5,812 bases of DNA from Suttonella ornithocola (GTDB lineage: Bacteria; Pseudomonadota; Gammaproteobacteria; Cardiobacteriales; Cardiobacteriaceae): assembly GCF_001889065.1 (NCBI RefSeq), contig NZ_LWHB01000070.1, positions 1-5,812 of the forward strand. The letters run 5' to 3'. Under the pieces are notes generated by a model, which saw nothing but the letters and a program-made list of their open reading frames with translations, did not search any database and had not been told where the DNA came from. Positions 1 to 5,812 of the stretch are shown here, piece after piece. The position numbers and the translations under genes are program-made. Numbering within the stretch: position 1 is the first letter of the stretch; every line of letters begins with the position of its first letter.

Positions 1-18
1 TTTCTCCTTGATGATAAC

Positions 19-50
19 AAAATTGATGCTATTATTTTATCAATTTTTTT
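19..50 (+). terminator. Weak intrinsic terminator of an upstream gene
   Basis: A perfect 9-bp inverted repeat (arms 19-27 and 39-47, AAAATTGAT / ATCAATTTT) encloses an 11-base loop, and a run of seven T (44-50) overlaps and follows the second arm. That is the layout of a Rho-independent terminator reading rightwards, probably ending transcription of a gene just outside the window. The stem has only two G:C pairs, so it would be weak. In a region this AT-rich, chance is a real alternative. Confidence 0.45.
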
Positions 51-192
51 ACTATTGACGAAGGTTTTTTATCTTAAAAAATAACACGTATAATACGATA
101 AAATCCTCAAAAATTCACATAAAAATAATGAAAAAATACTATTTAAGAAAAATGTAACATTCACTTTTAATTCAGAAAAATATGAAAATACC

Positions 193-222
193 TTAATTCT
201 TACTGCTGGTTTCTGATAGAAT
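193..222 (+). promoter_or_regulatory. Candidate sigma-70 promoter for the carA operon
   Basis: TGATAGAAT at 214-222 matches an extended -10 (TGn followed by TAGAAT, one mismatch to TATAAT). The best -35 is a poor TTAATT at 193-198 with an 18-base spacer, which is acceptable because extended -10 promoters depend less on the -35. Transcription would start near 228-231, giving a leader of about 28 bases before the carA start codon. This is a motif match only; the AT-rich region offers other -10-like sequences, for example TATAAT at 89-94. Confidence 0.4.
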
Positions 223-238
223 AAACAAGTTTTGTTTA
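222..238. promoter_or_regulatory. Operator-like inverted repeat at the predicted carA transcription start
   Basis: TAAACAA (222-228) and TTGTTTA (232-238) form a perfect 7-bp inverted repeat around the 3-base centre GTT. It begins at the last base of the candidate -10 and covers the expected start site, a typical place for a repressor operator. In E. coli, carAB is controlled by arginine, pyrimidine and purine signals through several DNA-binding proteins. This repeat does not match the ArgR consensus and only loosely resembles a PurR-type palindrome, so no regulator is assigned. As RNA it would be a very weak A-U hairpin. Confidence 0.3.
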
Positions 239-257
239 AAATCTACGAGAGGACACT

Positions 258-1397
258 ATGCGGCAAAATCATACGCCAGCTATTCTTGCCTTAGCTGATG
301 GTAGTATTTTTAGAGGAATTTCTATTGGCGCGAATGGAAGAAGCGTTGGTGAATTGGTTTTTAATACCGCAATGACTGGTTACCAAGAAATTCTGACCGA
401 CCCTTCTTACCTAGGACAAATTGTCACGCTCACCTATCCCCATATTGGAAATACTGGAGTTAATTCATTAGATGTTGAGTCTGAAAAAATCCAAGCAGCT
501 GGATTAGTCGTGCGAGATACGCCAAATCATTACAGCTCTTGGCGCGCAGAACAATCTTTATCTGAATACTTACAATCCCAACAAATTGTTGCTATCGCTA
601 ATATTGATACACGAGAATTAACTCGCCGCTTACGCACGCATGGGGCGCAAAATGCTTGCTTAATGGCTGGCGAACAAATCAATGAAGCCGAAGCCATTGC
701 CGCCGCTCGTAATCATCCATCTATGGCAGGACAAGCATTAGCAGAAAAAGTATCTATTAAAACGACAACTCCCTACTCTCAAGAAAGCACTTGGGATATA
801 TCAACAAATACCTATCAAGAAAAAAGCGGCAATTATCATGTAGTTGCTTATGATTTTGGTATTAAACGCAATATTCTTCGTTTATTAGCCGCTCATGGAT
901 GCCGTGTTACCTTAGTCCCTGCTGATACGTCCGCAGAAGATGCACTTGCACTTAATCCTGACGGAATATTCCTTTCTAATGGTCCTGGTGACCCCGAACC
1001 GCTAACCGCACAAATTGAGGCTATTCGCACTTTTATTGATAAAAACATTCCCATTTTTGGGATTTGTTTAGGGCATCAACTATTGGGACTAGCTTGTGGC
1101 GGACAAACTATCAAAATGAAATTCGGACATCATGGTGCTAATCATCCTGTACAAGATTTAGAAACAGGACGCGTAATGATTACTTCACAAAATCACGGCT
1201 TTGCCGTCGATGAAAATTCTCTGCCTGATAACGTCCGCCCAACGCATCGTTCACTATTTGATGGCTCATTACAAGGCATTGCGTGGACGGATAAACCCAT
1301 TTTTGCTTTTCAAGGACATCCTGAAGCCAGCCCCGGTCCACGAGATGCGGAAGGCTTGTTTCAGCGGTTTGTAGAGGCGATGACAAATCAAGTTTAG
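258..1397 (+). CDS. carA: Carbamoyl-phosphate synthase small (glutaminase) subunit
   Basis: This subunit hydrolyses glutamine and passes the ammonia through a tunnel to CarB, the first step of carbamoyl phosphate synthesis for arginine and pyrimidines in the cytoplasm. The 379 residues fit the usual length (about 380). The N-terminal CarA-specific domain covers roughly residues 1-190 and includes the family motifs FNTAMTGYQEILTDPSY and NIDTRELTRRLR. A class I glutamine amidotransferase domain runs from about 193 to the end. The catalytic triad is visible: Cys270 in GICLGHQLLG, and His354 and Glu356 in QGHPEASPGP. The conserved SNGPGDPEP loop starts at Ser240. The ATG is supported by AGAGG at 248-252, five bases upstream, and by alignment with the usual CarA start. 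It is the first gene of the apparent operon, but here carB does not follow directly. Nothing suggests loss of function. Confidence 0.98.
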   Translation: MRQNHTPAILALADGSIFRGISIGANGRSVGELVFNTAMTGYQEILTDPSYLGQIVTLTYPHIGNTGVNSLDVESEKIQAAGLVVRDTPNHYSSWRAEQSLSEYLQSQQIVAIANIDTRELTRRLRTHGAQNACLMAGEQINEAEAIAAARNHPSMAGQALAEKVSIKTTTPYSQESTWDISTNTYQEKSGNYHVVAYDFGIKRNILRLLAAHGCRVTLVPADTSAEDALALNPDGIFLSNGPGDPEPLTAQIEAIRTFIDKNIPIFGICLGHQLLGLACGGQTIKMKFGHHGANHPVQDLETGRVMITSQNHGFAVDENSLPDNVRPTHRSLFDGSLQGIAWTDKPIFAFQGHPEASPGPRDAEGLFQRFVEAMTNQV

Positions 1398-1417
1398 AAA
1401 AAAAGAGGAAATCTGTT

Positions 1418-2401
1418 ATGAAAAATTTTTTTTCATCTTCCTATTTTTTCAGGTTTTACTCCTTAAAAAAACGACTAAGTTTATTTTTCATCATAAATAT
1501 CCTTACACTCTCAACTGCTATGGCAGAAGATGAGAGAGATTTTTCAATTTCTGTCGGGCGTGTTGGCACACTCGCAGAGATTGAACAGTCTATTAATGAT
1601 GATTTACAGATACTTGATAATCTTAAAGATAAAAAATATTCCGAAGAATTATCTGGTATGTATCGCCTTGTTCAACAGCATTTATTATGGCTTTTCCAGG
1701 AAATGGCCGTAAATAGCGACTATAAATTATTGGTACCTTCTAACCTAGAAAAACATCCGCTAATAACGATTGCTACCGCACCTGATAATAATTTGCGCTG
1801 GTATTCTTGGTATATTCCAGAACGCGGTACAATGGCAAACTTTGGTAGTGTTGCTCATTTTACTAATACCACAAGCAGGCTATATCATACATTCAATGAT
1901 TTAAGCCAAGCAGATTTTCTCGATGCCTGTTGTGATATTCGTGGCGATACATATCGCATTGAAAAAGTGATGGTTGACAATGAACCGATTTATTTACGGT
2001 TTACCAAAAAAACACATAGTCGCTCACTTAGTTCACACGAAATTAAAGCTTATAAGCTTGGCTATAAAGATCCTAAATTTTTAGATGGCGCTACCTTACT
2101 TCCTTACCCACTTTTTATTGAAAAGGCTGATCAGCCACCAACAGTTCTTATAAGGATAGAGCTAGATAACATCACACATTCAACTGCAAATGAAGAATGG
2201 TCTTTTGAAGAAGATAAAAATACAGGACAAGCCAAATTACACTTTCCGCTCGGAGAGCAATCACTCAAAATTATGCAAAACGGTAGCGGATTTGATTTCT
2301 ATCAACATAAAGAAACTCTCCTTCCCAATGCTTTTGTCGAATTAAATTTTAATGGCGAGCATTTTATTTTAAATCCTAAACCCATTTTTATTAAGAATTA
2401 A
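1418..2401 (+). CDS. Uncharacterised exported protein between carA and carB
   Basis: I do not recognise this 327-residue protein. Its N-terminus looks like a Sec signal peptide: positive residues KKR at 17-19, a hydrophobic stretch at about 20-32, and an AMA motif giving likely cleavage after residue 36. There is no lipobox cysteine and no other membrane segment, so a soluble periplasmic or secreted protein is likely. The mature part starts with acidic, helix-like sequence (about 37-100), then a more beta-like region rich in aromatic residues. Its only cysteines are an adjacent pair, Cys171-Cys172. A good ribosome site, AGAGG at 1404-1408, lies nine bases before the ATG. The gene begins 20 bp after carA and ends 22 bp before carB, so it is probably co-transcribed with them. 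Sampled lines are more AT-rich (about 22-38% GC) than much of carA and carB, which may indicate later acquisition. A run of eight T lies in codons 3-5. The coding call is firm; the function is unknown. Confidence 0.85.
   Translation: MKNFFSSSYFFRFYSLKKRLSLFFIINILTLSTAMAEDERDFSISVGRVGTLAEIEQSINDDLQILDNLKDKKYSEELSGMYRLVQQHLLWLFQEMAVNSDYKLLVPSNLEKHPLITIATAPDNNLRWYSWYIPERGTMANFGSVAHFTNTTSRLYHTFNDLSQADFLDACCDIRGDTYRIEKVMVDNEPIYLRFTKKTHSRSLSSHEIKAYKLGYKDPKFLDGATLLPYPLFIEKADQPPTVLIRIELDNITHSTANEEWSFEEDKNTGQAKLHFPLGEQSLKIMQNGSGFDFYQHKETLLPNAFVELNFNGEHFILNPKPIFIKN
1426..1433 (+). repeat. Eight-T homopolymer at the start of the exported-protein gene
   Basis: Eight consecutive T, preceded by five A, lie in codons 3-5 of the 1418-2401 gene. 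Losing one T would give a stop at 1464-1466; gaining one T would give a stop at 1531-1533. Either change would truncate the protein within or just after its signal peptide. Such tracts can act as on/off switches in mucosal bacteria, but eight T is short for that and may simply reflect AT-rich sequence. As written, the gene is in frame. Confidence 0.35.
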
Positions 2402-2414
2402 CTTATTATCAATC

Positions 2415-2426
2415 GAGTAACTTATG
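2415..2426 (+). promoter_or_regulatory. Weak ribosome binding site of carB
   Basis: Only GAGT (2415-2418) lies before the carB ATG at 2424-2426, five bases away, compared with AGAGG in front of both carA and the middle gene. The start itself is secure because the protein begins with the canonical MPKRTD. With the middle gene ending 22 bp upstream, carB translation may partly depend on ribosomes arriving from that gene; this is inference. Confidence 0.4.
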
Positions 2427-5400
2427 CCCAAACGTACCGACTTAAACTCTATCCTCATCATTGGTGCAGGTCCAATTATCATTGGACAAGCGTGTGAATT
2501 CGATTATTCCGGCGCGCAAGCGTGTAAAGCGCTAAAACGCGAGGGATACCGTATTATTTTGGTCAACTCTAATCCTGCTACGATTATGACCGACCCTGAA
2601 ATGGCGGATGCGACTTATATTGAGCCCATTCAATGGCAAACCGTTGAAAAGATTATTGAGAAAGAACGTCCAGATGCGATTTTACCGACGATGGGCGGGC
2701 AAACGGCGCTTAATTGCGCGCTTGACCTCGCGAAACATGGCGTATTGGAAAAATATAGGGTTGAGCTAATTGGCGCGAGTGTTCAGGCGATTGAAACCGC
2801 TGAAGACCGCGATTTGTTCAAAAAAGCGATGGATGAAATCGGCTTAGGTAGCGCAAAATCTTTTGCCGTGCATAGCATGGAAGAGGCACGAGAAGCACAA
2901 GCCGAGCTAGGTTTTCCTGTGATTATTCGCCCGTCCTTTACCTTAGGCGGTAGTGGTGGTGGTATTGCCTATAACCGTGATGAATTTGAAGAAATTACCG
3001 CGCATGGTTTGGATTTATCACCGACCACGGAAGTGTTACTCGAAGAGTCTTTACTCGGCTGGAAAGAGTTTGAAATGGAAGTGGTGCGCGATAAGGCGGA
3101 TAACGCGATTATCGTTTGCGCGATTGAAAATTTCGACCCAATGGGCGTGCATACCGGCGATAGTATCACTATTGCGCCTGCGCAAACGCTCACCGACAAG
3201 GAATATCAAAATCTGCGCGATGCATCAATTGCCATTTTGCGGAAAATTGGTGTGGAAACGGGCGGTTCGAATGTGCAATTTGCTATCAATCCAAAAGATG
3301 GACGCGTGATTGTTATTGAGATGAATCCACGTGTATCACGTTCTTCAGCACTCGCCTCTAAAGCAACCGGCTTTCCGATTGCCTCAGTCGCCGCACGTCT
3401 TGCTGTCGGTTATACACTAGATGAACTCAAAAATGAGATTACTGGCGGGGTTACTCCTGCTTCATTTGAACCCGCAATTGATTATGTCGTAACGAAAATT
3501 CCACGTTTTGATTTTGTAAAATTCAAACAAACAGAACCTCGCTTGAATACGCAAATGCGCGCGGTGGGTGAAGTCATGGCAATTGGACGAACCTTTAAAG
3601 AATCGTTAAACAAAGCGATTCGCTCACTTGAAGAAGGACATTTAGGTTTTGATCGTCCAAAAGATTTTAGTGAAGCAAAAGTCAGTATTCCTACACCACA
3701 ACGCATTTTTTATGTTGCTGAGGCTTTTCGACAAAATTACTCTATTGAGGATGTGTACCGCTTAACGGCTATTGATCCTTGGTTCTTAGCGCAAATGGAA
3801 GCGCTTATTAAAATGGAAATGCATCTTCGTGCAGAGCCACATTTAATTGAAGATAGGGATACTTTATTTGCTTATAAACGGGCAGGATTTTCTGATGCTT
3901 TTATTGCGCAATGCTGTCAGCGTAAGGAAGCAGATATTCGTACTTTGCGCCATGACCTAGATATTCATCCTGTTTATAAACGAGTGGACAGTTGTGCGGC
4001 TGAATTTGCCAGTACTACTGCCTATATGTATTCCACTTATGAAAAGTTCTGTGAAGCACAGCCAACAGGTAATCAAAAAATCATGATTTTAGGGGGTGGA
4101 CCAAATCGCATTGGACAAGGAATTGAATTCGACTATTGTTGTGTTCATGCTGCCCTTGCGCTCAAAGCAGACGGTATTGAAACCATTATGGTGAACTGTA
4201 ATCCTGAAACCGTTTCTACCGATTTTGATACTGCCGATCGACTATATTTTGAACCACTCACTTTAGAAGATGTCCTCGAAATTGTACATATCGAACAACC
4301 TGATGGTGTTATTGTGCAATACGGCGGACAAACCCCCCTTAAGCTCGCACGCGCTTTAGAAGCAGAAGGCGTGAATATCATTGGAACTTCACCTGATGCA
4401 ATAGACCGAGCAGAAGATAGAGAGCGTTTTCAAGCCTTATTAAATGAACTCAATCTGCGTCAGCCGCCCAATCGCACCGCTAGTAATACGGAAGAAGCGC
4501 TCGAAAAAGCCCAAGAAATCGGTTATCCACTGGTCGTCCGTCCTTCCTATGTATTAGGCGGACGCGCAATGGAAATCGTCTATAACGATGACGACCTCGC
4601 CACTTATATGAAAGACGCTTTGCACGTCTCCCCCGATGCGCCCATTTTGCTGGATAGATTTTTAAACGACGCAATCGAAGTGGATATCGACGTCATTTGC
4701 GATGGAGAAAACATCATCATTGGCGGCATTATGGAACATATCGAAGAAGCGGGCGTCCATTCTGGCGATTCTGCTTGCTCACTGCCACCTTACCGTTTAT
4801 CCACACAGATTACCGAAGAGATTGCACGCCAAAGTAAAGAGATGGCTTTAGCACTCGACGTCATTGGCTTGATGAATGCGCAATTTGCCGTTAAAGGTGA
4901 AGATATCTATATTTTGGAAGTCAATCCTCGCGCTTCTCGTACCGTTCCTTTCGTTTCTAAAGCTACTGGCAGACCATTAGCGAAAATTGCCGCACGTGTG
5001 ATGGTAGGTCAAAAATTGGCTGAACAAGGCATTACTGCTGATATCACGCCAAATAAATATGCGGTCAAAGAAGCGGTTTTCCCATTTGCTAAATTCCAAA
5101 ACGTTGATCCCATCCTTGGTCCTGAAATGAAATCAACAGGTGAAGTTATGGGATTAGGGGAAACTTTTGCTGAAGCTTATAACAAAGCTATCCGAGGTGC
5201 GAGTGAAAAACTACCACAAAAAGGCGCAAAAATTTTTGTTTCTGTCAAAAATAGCGATAAAGAAAAAGTCATTGAAATATGTCGCACACTTATTGATGCT
5301 GGTTATCAAATTATTGCTACCGATGGTACTGTCAAGACTTTAACACAGGCAAATATCCCCTGCGAACGTATCAATAAAGTTGCGCAAGGTCGTCCACATA

Positions 5401-5621
5401 TTGTTGATTATATTATCAACGGCGATATTGCGATGATTATCAACACAACTGAAGGGAAACAATCCATTGCCGATTCTTACTCTATTCGCCGAGAAGCTTT
5501 AATGCATAAAGTCTTTTATGTCACTACCTTAGCTGGTGGGCAAGCAACAGCATCAGTATTAGCAAATAAAACTGAAGAAGAAATCGTACGTTCATTGCAA
5601 GAAACGTACTGCTCTTTATAA
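2424..5621 (+). CDS. carB: Carbamoyl-phosphate synthase large subunit
   Basis: CarB makes carbamoyl phosphate from bicarbonate, CarA-derived ammonia and two ATP, in complex with CarA. Its 1065 residues are close to the 1073 of E. coli. The duplicated architecture is clear: a carboxyphosphate half (about 1-400, opening ILIIGAGPIIIGQACEFDYS), an oligomerisation region (about 400-550), a carbamoyl-phosphate half (from about 552, ILGGGPNRIGQGIEFDY), and a C-terminal MGS-like allosteric domain (about 935-1065). ATP-site residues equivalent to E. coli are present: Arg169, Glu299 and Asn301 in the first half, and Arg706, Glu832 and Asn834 in the second. The positions matching E. coli IMP/UMP contacts also hold (Lys946, Thr966, Thr969, Lys985, Asn1007, Thr1009), as do the ornithine-site Tyr1032 and Thr1034. 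Control by nucleotides and ornithine is therefore plausible. GC content varies along the gene: about 48-53% in some lines of both halves, but 27% at the start of the allosteric domain. Confidence 0.99.
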   Translation: MPKRTDLNSILIIGAGPIIIGQACEFDYSGAQACKALKREGYRIILVNSNPATIMTDPEMADATYIEPIQWQTVEKIIEKERPDAILPTMGGQTALNCALDLAKHGVLEKYRVELIGASVQAIETAEDRDLFKKAMDEIGLGSAKSFAVHSMEEAREAQAELGFPVIIRPSFTLGGSGGGIAYNRDEFEEITAHGLDLSPTTEVLLEESLLGWKEFEMEVVRDKADNAIIVCAIENFDPMGVHTGDSITIAPAQTLTDKEYQNLRDASIAILRKIGVETGGSNVQFAINPKDGRVIVIEMNPRVSRSSALASKATGFPIASVAARLAVGYTLDELKNEITGGVTPASFEPAIDYVVTKIPRFDFVKFKQTEPRLNTQMRAVGEVMAIGRTFKESLNKAIRSLEEGHLGFDRPKDFSEAKVSIPTPQRIFYVAEAFRQNYSIEDVYRLTAIDPWFLAQMEALIKMEMHLRAEPHLIEDRDTLFAYKRAGFSDAFIAQCCQRKEADIRTLRHDLDIHPVYKRVDSCAAEFASTTAYMYSTYEKFCEAQPTGNQKIMILGGGPNRIGQGIEFDYCCVHAALALKADGIETIMVNCNPETVSTDFDTADRLYFEPLTLEDVLEIVHIEQPDGVIVQYGGQTPLKLARALEAEGVNIIGTSPDAIDRAEDRERFQALLNELNLRQPPNRTASNTEEALEKAQEIGYPLVVRPSYVLGGRAMEIVYNDDDLATYMKDALHVSPDAPILLDRFLNDAIEVDIDVICDGENIIIGGIMEHIEEAGVHSGDSACSLPPYRLSTQITEEIARQSKEMALALDVIGLMNAQFAVKGEDIYILEVNPRASRTVPFVSKATGRPLAKIAARVMVGQKLAEQGITADITPNKYAVKEAVFPFAKFQNVDPILGPEMKSTGEVMGLGETFAEAYNKAIRGASEKLPQKGAKIFVSVKNSDKEKVIEICRTLIDAGYQIIATDGTVKTLTQANIPCERINKVAQGRPHIVDYIINGDIAMIINTTEGKQSIADSYSIRREALMHKVFYVTTLAGGQATASVLANKTEEEIVRSLQETYCSL

Positions 5622-5630
5622 TTTTAAAGG

Positions 5631-5680
5631 ATTTTCTGTGTAAGCTATACACATAATGGCTTACGCAGAAAATATATTTT
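5631..5680 (+). terminator. Intrinsic terminator of the car operon
   Basis: A 15-bp stem (5631-5645 with 5659-5673, one G-U wobble) begins nine bases after the carB stop. Three more possible pairs shorten the loop to about seven bases. The T-rich tail ATATATTTT (5672-5680) follows directly. The stem is far stronger than expected by chance. The T tract is interrupted by A, so efficiency is uncertain. There is no good T tract in the opposite direction, so it should act mainly for rightward transcription. Confidence 0.75.
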
Positions 5681-5811
5681 GAGACCTTTGCAAAAAAACA
5701 TAAAATAGAGAAATTTCAATTTTTTAAATTTTGAAAACATATTAAAATCACGGTGTTAATCTTTCTACTAGTAGCAAAAATTAATATAAAACGGAATTTT
5801 GCAAAAGTTTC
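5681..5811. mobile_element. 131-bp MITE-like element with IS5-type ends
   Basis: The left end GAGACCTTTGCAAAA (5681-5695) and the right end (5797-5811, reading GAAACTTTTGCAAAA on the minus strand) are inverted repeats matching at 13 of 15 positions. From memory, termini starting GAGACCTTTGCAAAA are typical of IS5-family elements common in Neisseria and related bacteria; the right end also continues TTCC as I recall for such ends. The interior is AT-rich, has no open reading frame of note and contains a perfect 10-bp palindrome CTACTAGTAG (5765-5774). It is most simply a non-autonomous or internally deleted element mobilised by a transposase elsewhere. The window ends one base past the right end, so a target duplication cannot be checked. 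The core TTTTGCAAAA is itself palindromic, which inflates the match. Confidence 0.55.
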
Positions 5812-5812
5812 A

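Noticed and set aside
55..94. TTGACG (55-60) and TATAAT (89-94) as a strong sigma-70 promoter
   Set aside because: The spacer is 28 bases, far from the usual 16-18. The TATAAT has no good -35 at the right distance and lies in a small palindrome CGTAT-A-ATACG (87-97). It could be a minor or alternative start but is not supported as the main promoter.
159..176. Possible ArgR box upstream of carA
   Set aside because: The right half ATTCA (170-174) fits the consensus, but the left half matches TGAAT at only three of five positions. ATTCA also appears as a direct repeat (159-163, 170-174), which is not the ArgR arrangement.
477..490. GAGTCTGAAA as a Neisseria-type DNA uptake sequence
   Set aside because: It lacks the full GCCGTCTGAA core and lies inside carA coding sequence; no full copy was seen in the window.
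1530..1712. 60-residue overlapping frame within the exported-protein gene
   Set aside because: It lies in another frame of a longer, well-started gene with a signal peptide. I see no independent ribosome site or recognisable sequence.
2953..3309. 118-residue open frame on the + strand inside carB, and other overlapping frames in carA and carB on both strands
   Set aside because: They lie wholly inside strongly conserved car coding sequence, have atypical composition and no ribosome-site or domain support. They are shadows of the real genes.

Overview
The window holds the two genes for carbamoyl-phosphate synthetase, carA (258-1397) and carB (2424-5621), on the + strand. They are separated by one unrelated gene (1418-2401) for an exported protein that I do not recognise. 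Both Car proteins are full length and keep the catalytic residues I could check, so there is no sign of decay. The gaps are 20 bp (carA to the middle gene) and 22 bp (middle gene to carB). I see no terminator or clear promoter in either gap, so the three genes are most simply read as one transcription unit.

Layout. Bases 19-50 look like the weak intrinsic terminator of a gene lying left of the window. Bases 51-257 are a very AT-rich intergenic region. Its best promoter candidate is an extended -10 at 214-222, followed at once by a perfect 7-bp inverted repeat (222-238) at the expected transcription start. The three genes follow. After carB there is a strong hairpin with a short T-rich tail (5631-5680). 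Directly abutting it is a 131-bp AT-rich element (5681-5811) whose ends are imperfect inverted repeats resembling IS5-family termini. It has no room for a transposase and reads as a MITE-like remnant.

Organism. The Car proteins have the canonical proteobacterial form: separate small and large subunits, and a carB start and allosteric domain that align well with the E. coli enzyme. Base composition is AT-rich, roughly 22-53% GC in hand-counted 60-base lines. This suggests a low-GC beta- or gammaproteobacterium. The IS5-like ends and the separated carA and carB recall Neisseriaceae and similar mucosal or host-associated groups, but I saw no canonical Neisseria DNA uptake sequence (GCCGTCTGAA), so I do not name a genus.

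How the genes work together. CarA releases ammonia from glutamine and channels it to CarB, which uses two ATP and bicarbonate to make carbamoyl phosphate for arginine and pyrimidine synthesis. The middle protein carries a signal peptide and should act outside the cytoplasm, so it is unlikely to be a direct part of the cytosolic enzyme. It may be a passenger in the operon. Its start contains an 8-T run where slippage in either direction would truncate it. The most unusual things here are this exported gene splitting carAB and the small mobile element behind carB. I found no evidence of a defence system, CRISPR array or other multi-gene novel system.
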